Source: Dysosmobacter sp. (GTDB lineage Bacteria; Bacillota; Clostridia; Oscillospirales; Oscillospiraceae). From it: a stretch of 32,190 nt of DNA. The translations under genes and the position numbers were made by a program. Positions 15,423-21,596 of this stretch are shown here, piece after piece (within the stretch, counting starts at the first letter, position 1; every line of letters starts with the position of its first letter). Location: positions 1-32,190 of the forward strand of contig JALFSO010000073.1 in the NCBI GenBank assembly GCA_022778785.1. Reading direction: 5' to 3'. A model generated the notes under the pieces. That model did no database searches, was not told the origin of the DNA, and saw only the letters and a list, made by a program, of their open reading frames with translations.

Positions 15423-15503
15423 CAATCGGCACACTCGCTGCGGTCTATGTCCGGCGTATTGCCGGCGGCCATCCCGCCTGCGGCCGCTCCAAAGAACAAC
15501 AGA

Positions 15504-15535
15504 GCAGCCGGCGCCTTGCGGCGCCGGCTGCTTTT
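15504..15535. terminator. GC-rich terminator after the M20 gene
   Basis: GCAGCCGGCGCC (15504-15515) pairs perfectly with GGCGCCGGCTGC (15520-15531) around TTGC. The plus strand continues TTTT and the minus strand TCTGTTGTTCTTT. It lies 42 bases beyond the stop of the minus-strand M20 gene and probably ends that operon, with possible bidirectional function. Confidence 0.75.
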
Positions 15536-15576
15536 CTGCGGGACCAGACTCGATCCCTTTGAAGAGAGAGTAGTGA

Positions 15577-16743
15577 TTACGCGTTTTTCTTGGCTTCCTC
15601 GAAGTCCGCCCAGAGCTGCTGCACCAGACCCTTGCAGGCGATCAGGTCGTAGGACGTGCCCGCCAGGATCTCCGCGGCGGTGAGAATGGCCCGGTGGGCC
15701 GTCTCACTCTTACCGGCGTCCACAAATTCCTGGGAGTGGCTGGAGGTGCCCTTGGGAACGAACTGGATGCGGATACAGCTGCCGGGGATGTGGTTGGTGA
15801 TGTTGCCGAAGTCCGTGCTGCCGGTCTTCTTCCGGGGAGGCGCGATGCCCGGGGCGTTGCAGGCCTCCGCGTTCTTCATGATGACGTCGTTCAGAGTGTA
15901 GCAGGGGACCTTGTTGTCCAGATCCTTGTCCCTGGTGATCTCATAGTCCACGTCCGCCATCAGCGCCGCGCCCTGGATGATCTGCTCAAAGCGGCGGCAG
16001 ACGTCGTTCAGCACCTCCCGGGAGTAGCTCCGCAGGGAGAAGGTGCCCACGGCCCGGTTGGGGACCACGTTGGCGGGGCCGGGCAGCTCCGCCACGGTGT
16101 AGTGCATCCGCGTGTCCTCCCGGACGTGCTCCCGCAGGAACTCCACGGCGTTGAAGCTCAGCAGCAGCGCGTCCAGGGCGCTGCGGCCCTTCTCCGGGGC
16201 CAGGGCCGCGTGGGCGCCCTTGCCGTGGAAGGTGACGGTGTAGTTGGACAGGGCCAGGCTCTTCTCGTCCACGCAGGTGTCGGGGCCGCCGTGCATCATC
16301 AGGGCCACGTCGATGTCCCGGAAGAAGCCGTCCTCCCACAGGGTGATCTTGGAGCCCCGGGTCTCCTCGGCGGGGGTGCCGTAGACCACCAGCTCAAAGG
16401 GCTCCTCGATGCCCGCGTTCTTCAGCGCCACAGCCGTGCCGCAGATGCAGGGGCCCTGCATGTGATGGCCGCAGCCGTGTCCCAGCTGCCGCAGGGCGTC
16501 GTACTCGCACAGCAGGCCGATCCGGGGACCGCCCTGGCCGTGCTTCCACACGGCACGGAAGGCGGTGGGCCAGCTGCCCAGTCCCCGCTCCACCTGAAAG
16601 CCGTTCTCCTCCAGATAGTCCTCCAGCAGACCGGAGGCGAATACCTCCTCGCCGTCGTACTCGGGGCGGTCGAAAATGCTGTCTGCCATGGTGAGCAGCC
16701 GCTCCGACTGGTCCAGGATCAGCTGCTTCAGCTTGTCCTTCAT
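15577..16743 (-). CDS. M20-family amidohydrolase / aminoacyl hydrolase
   Basis: A 388-residue cytoplasmic metallohydrolase of the M20 type (AbgB/M20D-like). Metal and catalytic motifs are visible: CEYDAL with Glu80 and Asp82, GHGCGHHMQG with Cys91 and His93, GTPAEE with Glu126-Glu127, MMHGG with His151 and a late SSHSQEF histidine. A dimerisation lid (about 165-275, starting YTVTFHGKGAHAA) separates the two catalytic halves. It should hydrolyse an amide between an amino acid and an acyl or aryl group; the substrate is not deducible. AAGGAGG precedes the ATG at good spacing. It starts 27 bases after the carrier gene stop in the same operon, so the carrier probably imports its substrate or exports a product. 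Confidence 0.85.
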   Translation of the reverse strand: MKDKLKQLILDQSERLLTMADSIFDRPEYDGEEVFASGLLEDYLEENGFQVERGLGSWPTAFRAVWKHGQGGPRIGLLCEYDALRQLGHGCGHHMQGPCICGTAVALKNAGIEEPFELVVYGTPAEETRGSKITLWEDGFFRDIDVALMMHGGPDTCVDEKSLALSNYTVTFHGKGAHAALAPEKGRSALDALLLSFNAVEFLREHVREDTRMHYTVAELPGPANVVPNRAVGTFSLRSYSREVLNDVCRRFEQIIQGAALMADVDYEITRDKDLDNKVPCYTLNDVIMKNAEACNAPGIAPPRKKTGSTDFGNITNHIPGSCIRIQFVPKGTSSHSQEFVDAGKSETAHRAILTAAEILAGTSYDLIACKGLVQQLWADFEEAKKNA

Positions 16744-16770
16744 ATGATCCTCCTTCTGAAAAAGCGCCTG

Positions 16771-18189
16771 TTACATGGGTCCGTAGTTGATGAGCTGGGC
16801 CACGACCACCAGCACGGCGCCCACGGCCATCCACACGGCGAACAGCTTCCACATGAAGCGCATCCACCGGTCGTAGGGGACGTTGGCGGCGCCCAGAATG
16901 CCCATCAGGGCGGTGGAGGTGGGCAGGATGTAGTTGCAGAAGCCGTCGCCGAAGTTGAAGCTCAGGATGCAGGTCTGACGGGTGACGCCCAGCAGGTCGG
17001 ACAGGGGGATCATGATGGGCATGACGGCGGCGGCCTGGCCGGAGCCGGAGGTCAGAACCACGTTGATCAGGGTGTTGGCCACCAGCATGCCCACGCCCAG
17101 CAGCGCGGAGGGCAGACCGGTCAGCATGACGGCCATGGCGTGGACGATGGTGTCGGTGATGACGCCGGCGCTCAGCACGCTGCCGATGGCCCGGGCGAAC
17201 ATGATGATGAACGCGGCGGTGAGCATCTTCTTGGTGCCGTTCATGAACTCGGTGCAGATCTTGTTGGCGTCAAAGCCGCCCAGGATGCCCACCACGATGC
17301 CCAGCACCAGGAACACGGCGCTCTGCTCGGCGAAATCCCAGTCCAGCTTGATGCAGCCGTAGACGATGGCCACCAGAGCCACCACCAGGGCGACGATGCA
17401 CAGGATCTTGCGGGTGTCCAGGGTGCCGAACTCGTCCAGGTTGGAGTTCTTGAACTCGCTGGTCTTGTCCAGGTCGTACATGGGGCTCAGCTCGGGGTTC
17501 TTCTGGATCTTCTTGGCGTAGCGGACCAGCCACAGGCAGGTGACCACATAGAACACGGCGAAGCAGATCCAGCGGTAGCCGATGCCGGAGTAGTTGGGCA
17601 GCTCAGCGATCTTCTGGGCCACCAGGGTGGTGCTGACGTTCAGGGTGCCGGTGGCGAAGCCGATGGCGCCGCCCAGCAGGATGATGCCCACGCCGACGAT
17701 GGAGTCCAGTCCCAGGCTCATGGCCAGCATGACGGTGATGGGTGCGAAGCCGATGAAGGTGTTGACGCCCTGGGTGGTGCAGATCAGACCGAACACCAGC
17801 ATCAGCAGGGGGATGAAGACCTCCACCCGGTTGCTGAAGCGGCGGACGATGGCCGCCACCAGAGCCTGGAGGGCGCCCACGGCGGTGAGCATGTGGATGG
17901 CGCCGCCGCTGAGCAGGATCAGGGTGATCAGGTCGGCGTTAGCGGAGAACGCGTTGATGATCAGCATGGGCACGGCCAGCAGACTGACGCGGACATTCTC
18001 CACATAGGAGAACGAGGTGGCGTCCACGACTTTCTTACCGGACACCAGATCCTCCACCCGGGCGTATTCGCCGCTGGGGATGATCCAGGTGAGCACAACA
18101 GCGATCAGGATGATGACCACGAGGATGACAAAGGTGTGGGGCATGGTGAAGCCCTTTTTCTTTGTCTGCAGGGGGGATTTCGATGACAT
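16771..18189 (-). CDS. YfcC/DcuC-superfamily membrane carrier
   Basis: This 472-residue protein has about 11-12 hydrophobic segments. PSGEYAR after the first helix, GFAPITVMLAMSLGLDSIVG, a hydrophilic loop around the middle (KKIQKNPELSPMYDLDKTSEF) and LTSGSGQAAAVMPIMIPLSDLLG are typical of PF03606 (YfcC, anaerobic C4-dicarboxylate/DcuC-like) carriers. These transport organic acids, amino acids or small peptides with ions; the substrate is not known. The start is ATG18189, not ATG18207, because the AAGGAG just after the upstream ATG sits 9 bases before it. It is the first gene of a two-gene operon with the M20 hydrolase, driven from the promoter at 18252-18280, and is divergent from a LysR gene. 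Confidence 0.82.
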   Translation of the reverse strand: MSSKSPLQTKKKGFTMPHTFVILVVIILIAVVLTWIIPSGEYARVEDLVSGKKVVDATSFSYVENVRVSLLAVPMLIINAFSANADLITLILLSGGAIHMLTAVGALQALVAAIVRRFSNRVEVFIPLLMLVFGLICTTQGVNTFIGFAPITVMLAMSLGLDSIVGVGIILLGGAIGFATGTLNVSTTLVAQKIAELPNYSGIGYRWICFAVFYVVTCLWLVRYAKKIQKNPELSPMYDLDKTSEFKNSNLDEFGTLDTRKILCIVALVVALVAIVYGCIKLDWDFAEQSAVFLVLGIVVGILGGFDANKICTEFMNGTKKMLTAAFIIMFARAIGSVLSAGVITDTIVHAMAVMLTGLPSALLGVGMLVANTLINVVLTSGSGQAAAVMPIMIPLSDLLGVTRQTCILSFNFGDGFCNYILPTSTALMGILGAANVPYDRWMRFMWKLFAVWMAVGAVLVVVAQLINYGPM

Positions 18190-18251
18190 GATTTCCAGCT
18201 CCTTCATTTTTGTTACACACGCCGTCTTTCCGCCGACCTATGTTTGAGAAA

Positions 18252-18280
18252 ACTATAGAAAATGTTGTCGGGAAAAGCAA
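18252..18280 (-). promoter_or_regulatory. Promoter of the carrier-M20 operon
   Basis: On the minus strand TTGCTT (18275-18280) and TATAGT (18252-18257) are separated by 17 bases. The -10 lies about 60 bases before the carrier start. It is back-to-back with the lysR promoter, the classical layout for LysR control. Confidence 0.65.
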
Positions 18281-18342
18281 TTCACTTTTTCTTACGAAGA
18301 GGATTAAGGAAAACTGACATTGATTTTTTTGAACGTCTGGTA

Positions 18343-18418
18343 TTCATTTCCGACGGGTTTTATGTTATACTCATAAAGTTAGCAATCCGGCAGGAATCCG
18401 GTAACAATCCGGCAGGAA
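18343..18418 (+). promoter_or_regulatory. LysR-gene promoter with 14-bp direct repeats
   Basis: A TATACT -10 (18366-18371) has a weak TTCATT (18343-18348) 17 bases upstream. Just downstream, CAATCCGGCAGGAA occurs twice (18383-18396 and 18405-18418), exactly 22 bases apart, or two helical turns. The second copy ends two bases before the Shine-Dalgarno. The repeats could be an operator or a duplicated leader segment. Confidence 0.55.
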
Positions 18419-18432
18419 ACGGAGGAAACGGC

Positions 18433-19377
18433 ATGAATCTGAAGGAGCAGATCTATGTCTGCACGCTGGCCCGCTGCGGGACCATCACGAAGGCGGCGGA
18501 GGAGCTGTACATGACCTCTCCGGCGCTCAGCATGTTCCTGAGCACGCTGGAAAAGAACCTGGGCGTCCGCCTGTTCTCCCGGACGGGCAAGACCCTCCAG
18601 CCCACGCCCATCGGACGGGAGTACATCCGGTACGCGGAGCAGATGATCCAGCTGAAGGAGCAGTTCGACCAGGTCCTGGCCCGGGAGATCGGCCTGCAGA
18701 AGTGCACGGTCCGCATCGGCATCCAGCAGCGCCGGGCCATTTCCTGCGCGGCGTGGGTCATGTCCCATCTGACGGAGGACATCCCCTCCCTGAACGTGGT
18801 GATCCGGGACGGCGCCTACGCGGAGCTGAACAAAATGCTGGAACAGCATCAGGCGGACTATCTGTTCTACACCATGGAGGACCCCATCCCGGACACGGAG
18901 TACGTGGTGCTGCAGAAGGAGCCCATCCTGGCGGTGCTGCCGGAGGACCACCCCTGCAACGCCCTGGCGAAGCACCGGCCGGACCTGGACTATCCCTACC
19001 TGGACCCGGCGGACCTCAACGGCCAGACCCTGATCCTGCCCCAGGTCCACCAGAGCCTGCGGCTGCGGGTCCAGCGGATGCTGGACGCCAACCACGTCCG
19101 CCCCGCCCGGGTCATGGAGATCGTCAGCCTCAGCGTGATCCAGAGCATGGTGGCCAACGGACTGGGCATCGGCTTCAACCGCCGGGCCTACCTGAGGGAC
19201 ATGCCCCATGCGGAGGGCATCCGCTATTATTACGTGGGGGAGGAGCCCGCCTGTTCCGATTTGGTGCTGCTGTTCCCCACGCGGCAGAAAAAGGCCCCGT
19301 ATCACGACCGGCTCATTGAGATCTTCCGGGAGTATCTGGCGGAGTGTCCGGAAGGGGCACCGTTAAAACTCTCTTAA
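18433..19377 (+). CDS. LysR-family transcriptional regulator (carrier-M20 locus)
   Basis: A 314-residue LysR regulator. The N-terminal winged helix-turn-helix (about 1-60) reads LKEQIYVCTLARCGTITKAAEELYMTSPALSMFLSTLEKNLGVRLF in segments typical of the family, followed by the linker helix. The rest is a two-lobed periplasmic-binding-like effector domain (about 90-300; DYLFYTMED, VLPEDHP, VANGLGIGFNRRAYL). ATG18433 is chosen because GGAGG (18421-18425) is 7 bases away; upstream in-frame sequence is leader. It is divergent from the carrier-M20 operon, so it probably controls that operon in response to its substrate. Confidence 0.88.
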   Translation: MNLKEQIYVCTLARCGTITKAAEELYMTSPALSMFLSTLEKNLGVRLFSRTGKTLQPTPIGREYIRYAEQMIQLKEQFDQVLAREIGLQKCTVRIGIQQRRAISCAAWVMSHLTEDIPSLNVVIRDGAYAELNKMLEQHQADYLFYTMEDPIPDTEYVVLQKEPILAVLPEDHPCNALAKHRPDLDYPYLDPADLNGQTLILPQVHQSLRLRVQRMLDANHVRPARVMEIVSLSVIQSMVANGLGIGFNRRAYLRDMPHAEGIRYYYVGEEPACSDLVLLFPTRQKKAPYHDRLIEIFREYLAECPEGAPLKLS

Positions 19378-19400
19378 ATCCACGCTTCGATTTCTCTGAA

Positions 19401-19428
19401 TTGCTTTCCCGCCGCCGCTGTGTATAAT
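19401..19428 (+). promoter_or_regulatory. Promoter of the yitT-like gene
   Basis: TTGCTT (19401-19406) and TATAAT (19423-19428) are separated by 16 bases, 60 bases upstream of the chosen start codon. It lies in the short gap after the lysR stop, so the gene has its own promoter. Confidence 0.6.
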
Positions 19429-19487
19429 GTTCTGCATATATGAATCTCCGCAGACGCGGAAGAACGACACAATGGGAGGAACCGGAA

Positions 19488-20366
19488 ATGAGATGGATGA
19501 AACGGCACGGCGTGTTGATGGATTGGTCCTGTGACATTCTGGGTGGGCTGCTCCAGGCGGTGGGTGTCTGGTGCTTCGTGGAGCCGTGTAAGATCGCCCC
19601 GGGCGGCGCCTCCGGCATCGCCCTGCTGATCAATCACCTCACCGCTCTGCCGGTGGGCATGCTGACGCTGGTGCTCAACATTCCGCTGCTCATCGCGGCC
19701 TTTTTCCTGCTGGACCGGAAGATGACCCTGCGGACCATCCGGACGGTGGTGATCTCCACCATCTGCCTGGACTACATCATCGCGCCCCTGCTGCCCCAGT
19801 ACATCGGGGACCGGCTCATCAGCTCCGCCGTGGGCGGCATTCTGGTGGGGGCGGGCATGGCGCTGATCTTCACCCGGGGCTCCACCACCGGCGGCGGCGA
19901 CATCCTGGCCAAGCTGCTGCAAAAGGCCTTCCCCTGGATGCAGACCGGCTACGCCATCATGCTGACGGATTTTGTGATCATCGGACTGTCCATTCCCGTG
20001 TTCGGCGGGCTGGAGGACGCCCTGTTCGGCATCTTCTCCATGGTCTGCACCACCCACACCATCGACGCCATCCTCTACGGCATGAACCGGGGCACCATGG
20101 TGCTCATCGCCTCCCGGCACAACCAGCAGATCGCCGGGGACATCATGGACCAGCTGGACCGGGGCACCACCTTCTTCAAGAGCGTGGGCGGCTACAGCGG
20201 CCGGGACAGCGAGATGCTGATGTGCGTGGTGGACCGCAAGCAGTTCTACGCCGTGAAGAACATCGTGGACAAATGGGACCCCCGGGCGTTCGTCATCGCC
20301 TCGGAGACCAAGGAGGTCTTCGGCGAGGGCTTCCTGGACGACCCCAGGGACGCCCAGGGCGCCTGA
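19488..20366 (+). CDS. YitT-family membrane protein (DUF161 + DUF2179)
   Basis: This 292-residue protein has five to six hydrophobic segments in the first 190 residues. GVWCFVEPCKIAPGGASGIALLI, LVGAGMALIFTRGSTTGGGDILAKL and the following helices match the YitT_membrane region. A soluble C-terminal DUF2179 domain (about 200-285, GTTFFKSVGGYSGRDSEMLMCVVDRKQ...RAFVIASETKEVFGEGF) follows. Members are common in Bacillota; the transported substrate, if any, is unknown. ATG19488 is preferred over ATG19440 because GGGAGGA (19474-19480) is 7 bases away. It is probably monocistronic, with its own promoter and terminator. Confidence 0.85.
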   Translation: MRWMKRHGVLMDWSCDILGGLLQAVGVWCFVEPCKIAPGGASGIALLINHLTALPVGMLTLVLNIPLLIAAFFLLDRKMTLRTIRTVVISTICLDYIIAPLLPQYIGDRLISSAVGGILVGAGMALIFTRGSTTGGGDILAKLLQKAFPWMQTGYAIMLTDFVIIGLSIPVFGGLEDALFGIFSMVCTTHTIDAILYGMNRGTMVLIASRHNQQIAGDIMDQLDRGTTFFKSVGGYSGRDSEMLMCVVDRKQFYAVKNIVDKWDPRAFVIASETKEVFGEGFLDDPRDAQGA

Positions 20367-20390
20367 CAACACTCTCAATATCGAACCATC

Positions 20391-20419
20391 GCCCCTGCCG
20401 TCTTACGGCGGGGGCTTTT
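20391..20419 (+). terminator. Terminator of the yitT-like gene
   Basis: GCCCCTGCCGT (20391-20401) pairs with ACGGCGGGGGC (20405-20415) with one T-G pair and is followed by TTTT. It starts 24 bases after the stop codon. Confidence 0.8.
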
Positions 20420-20433
20420 CGCGTGTTCCGGAC

Positions 20434-20469
20434 AGAAAACCGCCCGCCCGTGCCATGCACGGACGGGCG
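20434..20469 (-). terminator. Terminator of the adhE / ADH-paralogue unit
   Basis: Read on the minus strand, CGCCCGTCCGTGC pairs with GCACGGGCGGGCG around an AT-containing loop (20441-20469) and is followed by GTTTTCTG. It lies 17 bases beyond the stop of the minus-strand ADH-like gene and faces the yitT terminator. Confidence 0.65.
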
Positions 20470-20486
20470 TTGCGTCGGATGGATGT

Positions 20487-21392
20487 TCAGCGGAGGGCCT
20501 CACAGGCGGCCCGCAGGGCCGCTGCGTTGGGGAAGCCCAGGTCCCGGGCCAGGACGGCGATGCGCGCACCGTCCGCGTCCGTCTCCGCGGGCCACAGGGG
20601 CGCGGCGGGGTCCAGCGTCTCCAGCACGTTGCCGCAGGCCGCGCCCACCAGGGCGGCGGCGTTGTGGAGGTGCTCCAGAGCGTCGGGCCGTCCGGCCTCG
20701 CCGCCGGGCAGATGCTTCAGGATCAGACCCGCCGCCTCCCGCAGCAGGTGCTCCGTGTACTCGTTGCAGCCCGGGTCCGCGAAGGCCCGGACGGACAGGG
20801 ACAGCGCCGCCAGTCCGCAGGACTTCACCTGGGCCGGGGACAGGGTCTCCGTGAACCGGGCGTCCGTCACGGAGATCTCCGGCAGCAGCTGGAAGCTGCG
20901 CAGCACCCGGAGAGCGCCCGCGTCGTCCCGCAGGACGGCGAAGGGGGAGTTCTGTGCGCCGCCGGCAAAGGACGTGGCCACCAGAGCCAGCTTTGCCTTT
21001 TCGCCGGTGCGGATGCGCTCCGGCTGCTCCGCAGCGGCGGACAGGTCCAGGTCGGGATTTTCGTACAGCGCCCACATGGCCTTGGCGGCGCTCATGGCGG
21101 AGCCGCCGCCGACGCCCACGATGACGTCCGGCTCAAATTCCAGCAGCTTGGGCAGGGCGCTGCGGATGTGGGCGAAGGAGGGCGGCGCGCCGGTGGAGAA
21201 GAACTCCGCCGTGCGGATGCCCCGCTTCCGCAGCCAGTCGTCAATGTCCCGGACGGCGCCGGAGCGGTACAGCACCGGGTCCGATACCAGGAAGGCCCGT
21301 TTCAGATGATAGACCTCGCTCAGCTCCCGCAGGGCCACGTTCATGGAGCCGGGCTTGAAGTAGACTTTCTTGGGAAGATTCAGCATGTTCAT
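20487..21392 (-). CDS. AdhE-related iron-ADH paralogue lacking all metal ligands
   Basis: A 301-residue intact frame aligns with the C-terminal ADH domain of the AdhE just upstream: NLPKKVYFKPG versus QLPKKVYHKTG, LRELSEVYHLKRAFLVSD versus LREMKEVYNFKRAFIITD, IRTAEFF versus IETAEFF, and FEPDVIVGVGGGSAMSAAKAMW versus the NAD-binding GGGS box. The second half has diverged. YDVLTHAVEAY becomes GLAALSLSVRAF, so Asp and His ligands are lost, and the NHSLSHKLGG and HIPHGTANA histidines are absent. It is also about 80 residues shorter than a normal iron-ADH. It cannot be a normal iron-dependent dehydrogenase. The long uninterrupted frame suggests selection, perhaps for a structural or regulatory role with AdhE. 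It lies 204 bases downstream of adhE with no terminator between. Confidence 0.75.
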   Translation of the reverse strand: MNMLNLPKKVYFKPGSMNVALRELSEVYHLKRAFLVSDPVLYRSGAVRDIDDWLRKRGIRTAEFFSTGAPPSFAHIRSALPKLLEFEPDVIVGVGGGSAMSAAKAMWALYENPDLDLSAAAEQPERIRTGEKAKLALVATSFAGGAQNSPFAVLRDDAGALRVLRSFQLLPEISVTDARFTETLSPAQVKSCGLAALSLSVRAFADPGCNEYTEHLLREAAGLILKHLPGGEAGRPDALEHLHNAAALVGAACGNVLETLDPAAPLWPAETDADGARIAVLARDLGFPNAAALRAACEALR

Positions 21393-21440
21393 CGGATATC
21401 CCCCAGTTCTTCATACATGGGCGGAGCGGCCATTTACGGG

Positions 21441-21471
21441 GTCCCCGCCGCAGGGGGACTGCGGCGGGGAT
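21441..21471 (-). other. GC-rich hairpin between adhE and its paralogue
   Basis: GTCCCCGCCGCAG (21441-21453) pairs with CTGCGGCGGGGAT (21459-21471) with one G-T pair around a five-base loop. No T-run follows on the minus strand, so it is more likely a processing or stabilising structure than a terminator between the two genes. Confidence 0.5.
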
Positions 21472-21596
21472 GTGGAGGGCGGCGGGAGCGGCAAGAGGAG
21501 AGCGCGCTTCACGCCGGCTGTTTCCAATACGGTGCGTCCGGCCCCGGAGGGCGGCTCCGCGGAAAGCGTCTGTGCGCGTCAGGCGGGGACGGAGTA

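Larger units (their letters stand above)
14869..15576. other. 708-base gene-free stretch with tRNA tail, hairpins and repeats
   Basis: I see no convincing protein gene on either strand. It contains a tRNA 3'-end-like sequence at 15063-15085, overlapping hairpins at 15085-15146, a perfect 19-bp terminator at 15258-15302, three related 12-mers at 15386-15422 and a hairpin at 15504-15535. Minus-strand open frames here read as RRDLNSG-type peptides, a pattern that arises when the reverse complement of a tRNA end is translated. Confidence 0.6.

Noticed and set aside
15694-18186. Plus-strand open frame of 830 codons
   Set aside because: It is the antisense shadow of the M20 and carrier genes. Its translation is low-complexity (His, Gly, Asp, Gln) as expected from GC-rich reverse frames.
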